A stretch of 64,000 bases of DNA from Brasenia schreberi (lineage: Eukaryota > Streptophyta > Magnoliopsida > Nymphaeales > Cabombaceae), in contig JAYKKT010000088.1 of NCBI GenBank assembly GCA_036023115.1, forward strand, positions 3,375,001-3,439,000. The letters run 5' to 3'. The position numbers were made by a program, and so were the translations under genes. This document shows positions 58,336 through 64,000 of the stretch, one piece after another. Below the pieces are notes generated by a model. It searched no databases and was not told the DNA's origin. It was given only the letters and a program-made list of their open reading frames with translations. Each line of letters starts with the position of its first letter. Within the stretch, counting starts at the first letter, position 1.

Positions 58336-61300
58336 ATGATCGGATGGGACTCGTATCTGCGTGGCATGTTTCCGGAGAGCACGTTGAATCGCAGGGAACC
58401 GGTGAGTTTTTCATTCGAATGTCTTCTTGTTCTTTGTACGTTGAAATCTTTCCTTTGTTTCAAGTTTGGGGAGATTCGATAGGCCAGATTGAATTTCTCT
58501 TCTAAGGCAGAGCCATGGTGATTCTCGATTGATTTCCGAAAACAAAATTAGAGGAATATTAGAAACTCCGATTGCAGGAATGTTAACCAATTATTCTTCT
58601 TGAGTTCGGTTGCTCAACGAGTTTCAATCAATTTAACATGAATTCAGTCTTTGGAGCCAAATATTTTGGAATCAATACGCAAACGGGTGAAATCTGATCG
58701 GACTAATTCTTTCTGTTCGTTCAATTCACCGTCATTCTTCGAAACAAGCACGGACATTTCTGTTTCAACAAATGCAGCTTCATGCACGTTTTCTTAAAAC
58801 TGTCTTCGTTGTTTTCACCCTTTTGTTCTTTCCTCCAGCGGAATAGCAGCTTCTTTGTTAAGAGTTGTAAGAGCAATATCATACTATTTCATTGAGAAAG
58901 GAAATATCGGTTTATATTTTTGAAAATACGTGAATCTATTGCGATGATTACCATCAGAACAAACATTTATTTATTTTTTACATTTCCATAAAACAGTTTT
59001 TTTTAATTATTTTCGTACTTCTTCTTTTTTTTTGGTAGAGTTCGTATTTGTTTTTTAGTAACTGAAGAGACGCTGGAACTACCAGAAGGTTTTCTGTGGA
59101 GACTATACTTCAAATCATGACTGTATGACGCCCATGAAAATCGAACCCCTGACTGCTTCTCTAGCAGACATAGTGCCTCGCCCTTGCTCTTTATGTTGTT
59201 TGTATAGTTGTTTATGATTTTACGTTAATCTTGCTAATCACTGTATTTTTCATACAAATGAAAAGGGTATATTAATAGGATTTACGGCATTTGTTTCAAG
59301 TGGTCATCTCACCACCACCTTTGACCTTGAATTTGAACTTGAGTCTCTAAGGTTTGATGGTTAATTGCACCCATATAGTTAGATACCTGGCAGGGCTCTC
59401 TGACTCCCACAAGAAAGGTGGTGAGCTCAATTCCCTGGGTGTGGATGCGCATGTGTTAGGCATCGTCTCAGTTGTAGCCAAAAAGAGAAGAAAAGCTTGA
59501 TGGTTCATTAACTAGGTCGAAGCTGCTGGGCCCGATTTAATCAAATTGTTGACAGGAAGAAGGGCTTAATTAGCCAAGTCGTTGGCAAGGTTTCTTGTCT
59601 GCATTAAAAAAAAGTATCATACAATGGCATGGGGTTAACTTGGAGTTCCTTATGCATGCTTGCAAATGCACTTATAAGTCTCCATCATGCTAGCCATCAG
59701 AGTGCTGCAAGACCCAGTCTTCAAGTGAAGCTTTCCTAATCGTAATCCGGTCCAATCAAAACCAAACCAAGCCTTCTCCAACACTATGTGGGATCTGCTA
59801 AATCTAAAACTATTCGAGCATGTTAATTTGGAAAACAACCAACATCACGTCTTCTTAAGGACGAGCTTACAAGAGCAAGCAGATGCTTACCTTTGATCAC
59901 ATGGATACTTGAAAGAAGCGAGATACTATTGGAATCAATAAGTATGAGCACATGATATGTAGACACGTTGAAGTATCCTTGTGATGTAACAACCTAACCT
60001 AGCCGTCAAGTGGTTGGCCGTGAGAGATCCATCCTTGTCAATTTCAAAGCGTTTATTCAGTAAGAAAAATTCATGGTGGAACGATAATTGTTGTTTCTCT
60101 CTCTCAAAAACATGCAGGGTGACCGCTTTATACCTTCAAGAAGCCTGATGAATATGGGAGTGGCTCCGTCTCTCTTAACACCACCAATGAAAGAGAGCAT
60201 CTCGGCTGCAGCTTCTCCGCCGTCGGCGTCCAAGGTTTTTGCCTGAATTCCTTTCTTATGCAAATTCAAGCACTTTGTTTTCGGAAGGTAAAACCTATCA
60301 CATCCATGCATGATACCGGAAAATATTAAATGTCTTAGTTTTTGTATTCCTTATTGACAGGAATACTATAAGAGGAGGCTGGAGGAGATGTTATTCATGG
60401 ACAGTGATGGGAAACCATTCAGAATGCTTCGGTTTCAGCCGAGTACACAATCAATGAGGAAACGTATTCGGCTTCTTGATGAGATGAGGCATCAGGATGA
60501 CGCTCCCACTTATTCATATAGGGATTGCCGATTCCTACCAAAGGTTTGTACATATAAGGCCTTGCTTCTTACTAATTCAGAAGTTTGTTATGTGAAACAT
60601 GCTATGGACTTCTTGAGCCAGTTGGGTAGTGAACATGTAAGCATTAGGATGTAACCCGATGACTCACAGCCATGTACTTTGTACTTGGTGGTCTTCAAGG
60701 ATTGGAATGTGGATTAGTTTATGATGTTAGATATAAGTGGAAGAGGAAGAGGACTTGCCTGACCATAAGGAATTACTCATAGATCTAATTCTGTCTCTTT
60801 TTCCCTGATGAATTCAGGCACCCATTCGGATACTCGACGCGCCGGACTTAATTGATAATTACTACTTAAATGTTGTAGATTGGGGACGAAATAATGTACT
60901 AGCAGTTGGCCTTGGATCCAAATTGTACCTGTGGAATGCAGATACAGGGAAAACAGAACTCCTAATGGAAGCTAACGAGGATGACTATGTCGCAAGTGTT
61001 GCTTGGTGTGGAGATAGAACCAGGTTAGCTATTGGACTCAGCAACTCTGATATACAACTATGGGACACCATCGTGACAACCAAGGCAAGATTTAGCCCAA
61101 ATTCTTAACCGTGCAGTGCTGCTTTCTTACTTTGGAATCAAGACCTTGATGTGTCTTTGCAACAGGTTAGAACCCTTTCAGGGCACATGGATCGAGCGGC
61201 GAGTCTAGCATGGAATGGTGTCATGTTGACCTCGGGCAGCCGTGACACATGCATAATTAACCATGATGGTTCATTTCTTTATCTCATAGTGCCAGTTGAT

Positions 61301-62829
61301 GTTTGTGTTGATTGTTCCTCAGAGTGTCACATGACGTTTCCTTTTTATGATCCTCAATGCACAGTGAAAGCAAGAAGTAATGTTGTATCCCGGTTGCGGG
61401 CACATTCACAAGAGGTGTGCGGGTTGAGATGGTCACCCACTGGCAACCAGTTAGCAAGTGGAGGCAATGACAACCTCATTTACATATGGAATGCTTCATC
61501 AGGAGCCAGCTACCTTCATCAGTTCAACAAACATCAAGCTGCCGTAAAGGCACTTGCATGGTGTCCTCATCAATCCCATGTATTGGCATCGGGAGGTGGC
61601 ACATCAGATCGATGTATTAAGATGTGGAATACTCAAACAGGCCAATGCATTTCCAGTACAGATACCCAATCCCAGGTATTATTTTCGCAATCTGCTGGTA
61701 ATAAATTTACAAGCCTGTGAAAGTACTAATGTTTCAAAGGTGCATATATCAAAACCAATTGAATTTTGATGCATGAAGTAAATGCACCTCACTGCAGCTT
61801 GAATCAAAACCAAAACCAAACCACTCTAAGTGAAGTTGACTACCTCTATTCATAGAAATATTATAATAATCATATGATATGATATGATACGCATATTGGG
61901 TATATTGGTACCTAAACCAATATAATTCAAGTACATGTATCGCAACATGCATTTATCACACCGTATCGATATGTATCGTACGATATGCTATGATATAAGT
62001 ATTATAGAGGGTCTCGTATGATACATCGTAAGTTTCAAAATTTGTATATAAAAAGTATATAGTTTAAGTGTGTTTAAACCCTTTAGGTCAGCTTCTTTGG
62101 CTCTATTATCCCTTCTTCTCTTTATGACCAACTCTTTTCCCTCTAAAAATCTCATATGTACTAAGTTTAAAAATCTCATATATATTCAACATTTACTAAT
62201 AGTTATCAATTCTAAATTTGAAAATGAGGTTCGAAAGTAATGTATGCATGTGATTTAGTTTATTTGGACATTGAATCCGTTGTCTCTTGGTATGGTGCAT
62301 ATTGCAGAATTTTTTATGTTTTAAAAAAAATTTAATGTTTTTTTAAAGGTGATGCCATATGAGCAACATTGATTCTTAGCCACCATTGAGCTCGATCTTG
62401 TTTCATATTAGCATTTAGCTCCAGAAAAAGCAAGATGGGCGCAACATGAACACTGTAATGAAAATATGCATGTTTGATAAGTACAATGATGTCTCTCCTA
62501 AATATGCAAATAATAAATACAATGGCTGCCGAAAGCAGGTGTGCGCATTGGAGTGGAACAGGCATCAGAAGGAGATCCTGAGCAGTCACGGATTCACCCA
62601 AAACCAGCTTTGCTTATGGAGGTACCCGGCCATGAGGAAAATCGGAGAAATTAGAGGCCACACTGCTAGAGTTCTATACCTGGCACAGAGCCCAGATGGA
62701 ACAACTGTCGCTTCAGCAAGTGCAGATGAGACATTGCGATTCTGGAAGGCATTCCCGTCTCATCATCCATCAAAGGCGCCGAATGGAGACATCAGCCCAT
62801 TATCATCAAAGTTTCCACACATAAGATAA
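58336..62829 (+). CDS. CDC20: CDC20/Fizzy-family WD40 activator of the APC/C (7 exons)
   Basis: Exons 58336-58401, 60118-60234, 60361-60543, 60818-61084, 61166-61268, 61365-61675 and 62539-62829 join in phase to 445 residues. Six donors are GT; intron 4 has a GC donor (CAAG|GCAAG). The C-box is at residues 24-30 (DRFIPSR) and binds the anaphase-promoting complex. A KILR-like FRMLRF is near residue 81. The seven-bladed WD40 propeller runs from about residue 128 ([19 protein letters not shown]) to 425 and recruits D-box/KEN-box substrates. The protein ends in Ile-Arg, the IR tail that docks on the complex. Blade sequences ([49 protein letters not shown]) fit CDC20, though [15 protein letters not shown] is closer to FZR/CDH1. 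It looks divergent from ordinary plant CDC20: the N terminus is short, with no KEN box. It may be a paralogue with a special role, for example in meiosis. Confidence 0.93.
59385..59485 (+). repeat. SINE-like tRNA-related scrap in CDC20-like intron 1
   Basis: GGTGAGCTCAATTCCCTGGG stands where a B box would be, followed by a body GCGCATGTGTTAGGCATCG. The A-box side is poor. The rest of this 1.7-kb intron (58402-60117) has no gene, and only a scrap at 59755-59800 (AAAACCAAACCAAGCC) of a second LINE type. Confidence 0.4.
61676..62538 (+). repeat. CDC20-like intron 6 with a GATACG-ended repeat
   Basis: From about 61860 to 62340 it matches, block by block, the repeat at 50215-51435 in the SOD intron. 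GATACG/CGTATC words are at 61875-62030; AAACCCTTTAGGTCAGCTTCTT, TGTATGCATGTGATTTAGTTT and GTTGTCTCTTGGTAT follow. A scrap with AATCAAAACCAAAACC near 61800 belongs to another LINE-type tail. Confidence 0.6.
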
Positions 62830-63166
62830 GCAAAGAGCACAGACCGGCCATCATATGACATTACGTGGTAAGTGAAATATAAACTCCCAGTTGGTGGGAA
62901 TACATAGATTGTATAAAATTAACCGAAAGTGGGTGTCAAGAAATCAAAAGAGACAGTGTAAGCTTACTATTAAGGTTGATGTATACCAAGGTTGTAATCT
63001 GTCAATTGTCAAATGTTTCACGGTTTTACTTTTCATAACATTCATCAAGCAGTTTTCGACTTCTGGTTGATAAAGAGGAGTGAATATCACATGTAATGTT
63101 TTTGTCTGCAAGACTAGAGCTTAAGGAACCATCTAGCAGTAAAATCACAAGCAATTAAATGTGGAA
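62830..63166. other. Convergent 3' ends between CDC20-like and GPI-protein genes
   Basis: The two genes face each other with 337 bases between their stop codons. The space should hold both 3' UTRs and poly(A) sites; no other feature is seen. Confidence 0.5.
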
Positions 63167-63741
63167 TTACAACAAAGAATGGAAACAAATAAATGCAGCC
63201 AAAAATAAGACAAATGAAAAGGAAAGCCTGAAAGTAGAATTGCATGGAACATCCATCCCACTAAAGCACCCGTGCTTTTGTGTGGTCATTTCCTTAATAT
63301 CAAGAACAAAGGTGGAATTTGCTGGACCGCTGCTGAACAGAACACACCAAAAGAATGGCCTTTTACCATCTGCTCCACCAAGCCCAACCCCAACTTGTGA
63401 GTGTTGTACACCGTGTAAAACAGAAAGTGTTTTGTTGTCTGGAATCAGAACAGTGGAATATGCTTCCGCTGGTTGAAGGTAATCCCAGTTGCATCCAACC
63501 AAGCGGCCTGAAATGTTGTTCACTGTTGGTAGCTCTACTCCACAGTTTGGTGAAAAGACCTCGGTGATGTCAACTTCAGGAGGCAGACAGCTTGCAGTGT
63601 TGTTCTTGCTGCAATTTCCTCCACATTCCATTATGTACTGTAATGCCATGCAAGCTAGACCAGGGTTGTCATTCAATTTTCGCAAGTTCTTGGATGTCCG
63701 GTTCGCATTGATCATCTCAACAAGATCATTGGCAGGATTTC
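63167..63741 (-). CDS. GPI-anchored CAP-like protein, 3' exon (partial gene)
   Basis: This minus-strand exon codes for 190 residues after an AG acceptor at 63743-63742, entered in phase after one base of the previous exon. The 5' exon or exons with the signal peptide lie beyond 64000. The sequence matches the plant family of uncharacterised GPI-anchored proteins typified, from memory, by Arabidopsis At3g18050 and At5g19250: NPANDLVEMINANRTS.NLRKLNDNPGLACMALQYI at the start, then many conserved cysteines (GGNCSKN, ASCLPPEVD, FSPNCGVELP, RLVGCNWDY), and SVLHG..HSQVGVGLGG....FFWCVLFS. At least five N-glycosylation sequons (NRT, NCS, NIS, NKT, NST) fit an extracellular protein. The tail SGMDVPCNSTFRLSFSFVLFLAAFICFHSLL is a hydrophobic GPI-attachment signal. 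Role unknown. The TAA stop at 63167-63169 faces the CDC20-like gene. Confidence 0.9.
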
Positions 63742-64000
63742 CTTGAAAATAGCAATCATGTATTACATAACAAAGCAAGGGCCTCCATCTTTTTCTTCAT
63801 GAACATTTTATTATCAATCTTTTGAAGTTAAATAAATGAATGATGATTACAAAAAAATGATTGATTGAATAACTAAAAAAAGGCCGGCAAACAAACCAAA
63901 GAGGGAAATATGCACCAGTTAAGTACTGAAAAGGATCCTAGGAAGCACTGAGCACAAACTGCAATTGTCACATGGAATTACCACATCAAAATTATTATTG
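63742..64000 (-). other. Intron of the GPI-protein gene, running off the window
   Basis: No open reading frame continues the protein here, so this is inferred to be intron sequence upstream of the last exon. It is AT-rich. Confidence 0.6.

Overview
This is a gene-poor, repeat-rich stretch of nuclear DNA from a flowering plant. The signs are GT-AG (and one GC-AG) introns, plant-specific gene families (FLZ zinc finger, BOI-type RING protein, plastid Fe-superoxide dismutase, plant MORN protein with an AAN-rich tail), Copia, L1 and RTE retroelement relics, and many (CT)n/(TA)n/(GA)n microsatellites. The species cannot be fixed from sequence alone. I see no bacterial, organellar or viral genes.

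Six genes can be supported, and five have their exons joined here. (1) 3.4-8.4 kb, + strand: a membrane-associated MORN-repeat protein in three exons. (2) 19.76-20.33 kb, - strand: a two-exon FCS-like zinc finger (FLZ) protein. (3) 36.2-37.5 kb, + strand: a BOI-like C-terminal RING E3 ligase; its last three exons join cleanly, but the candidate first exon is out of phase by one base. (4) 43.5-52.3 kb, - strand: a nine-exon plastid-type Fe-superoxide dismutase whose 7-kb fourth intron holds a full-length RTE-type LINE. (5) 58.3-62.8 kb, + strand: a seven-exon CDC20/Fizzy-family APC/C activator. (6) 63.2-63.7 kb, - strand: the 3' exon of a GPI-anchored CAP-like cell-surface protein whose 5' part lies beyond the window. 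The genes look functionally unrelated, as is usual in plant chromosomes.

The rest is transposon-derived. There is a decayed Copia element (12.1-14.15 kb), a decayed L1 LINE (39.35-42.72 kb) with an internal inverted segment, a full-length RTE LINE (45.83-49.08 kb) with a perfect 19-bp target-site duplication, a 5'-truncated RTE (38.29-39.25 kb) with a 13-bp duplication, and at least seven smaller RTE scraps. Two tRNA-related SINE-like families are present. Several short non-coding families look uncatalogued to me: a GGTTCC-armed, AT-cored element with TAGACATG ends (up to eight copies); a family whose end runs into (TA)n tracts; a GATACG-ended family present in introns of both the SOD and CDC20 genes; and a GGGT-armed element next to the SOD promoter.

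I did not find a novel multi-gene system. The most interesting points are a duplicated splice acceptor in the MORN gene, an AUG-stop upstream of its start codon, the SOD metal ligands split over two in-frame microexons, a 44-bp perfect inverted repeat around a triple microsatellite, and the GGTTCC family.
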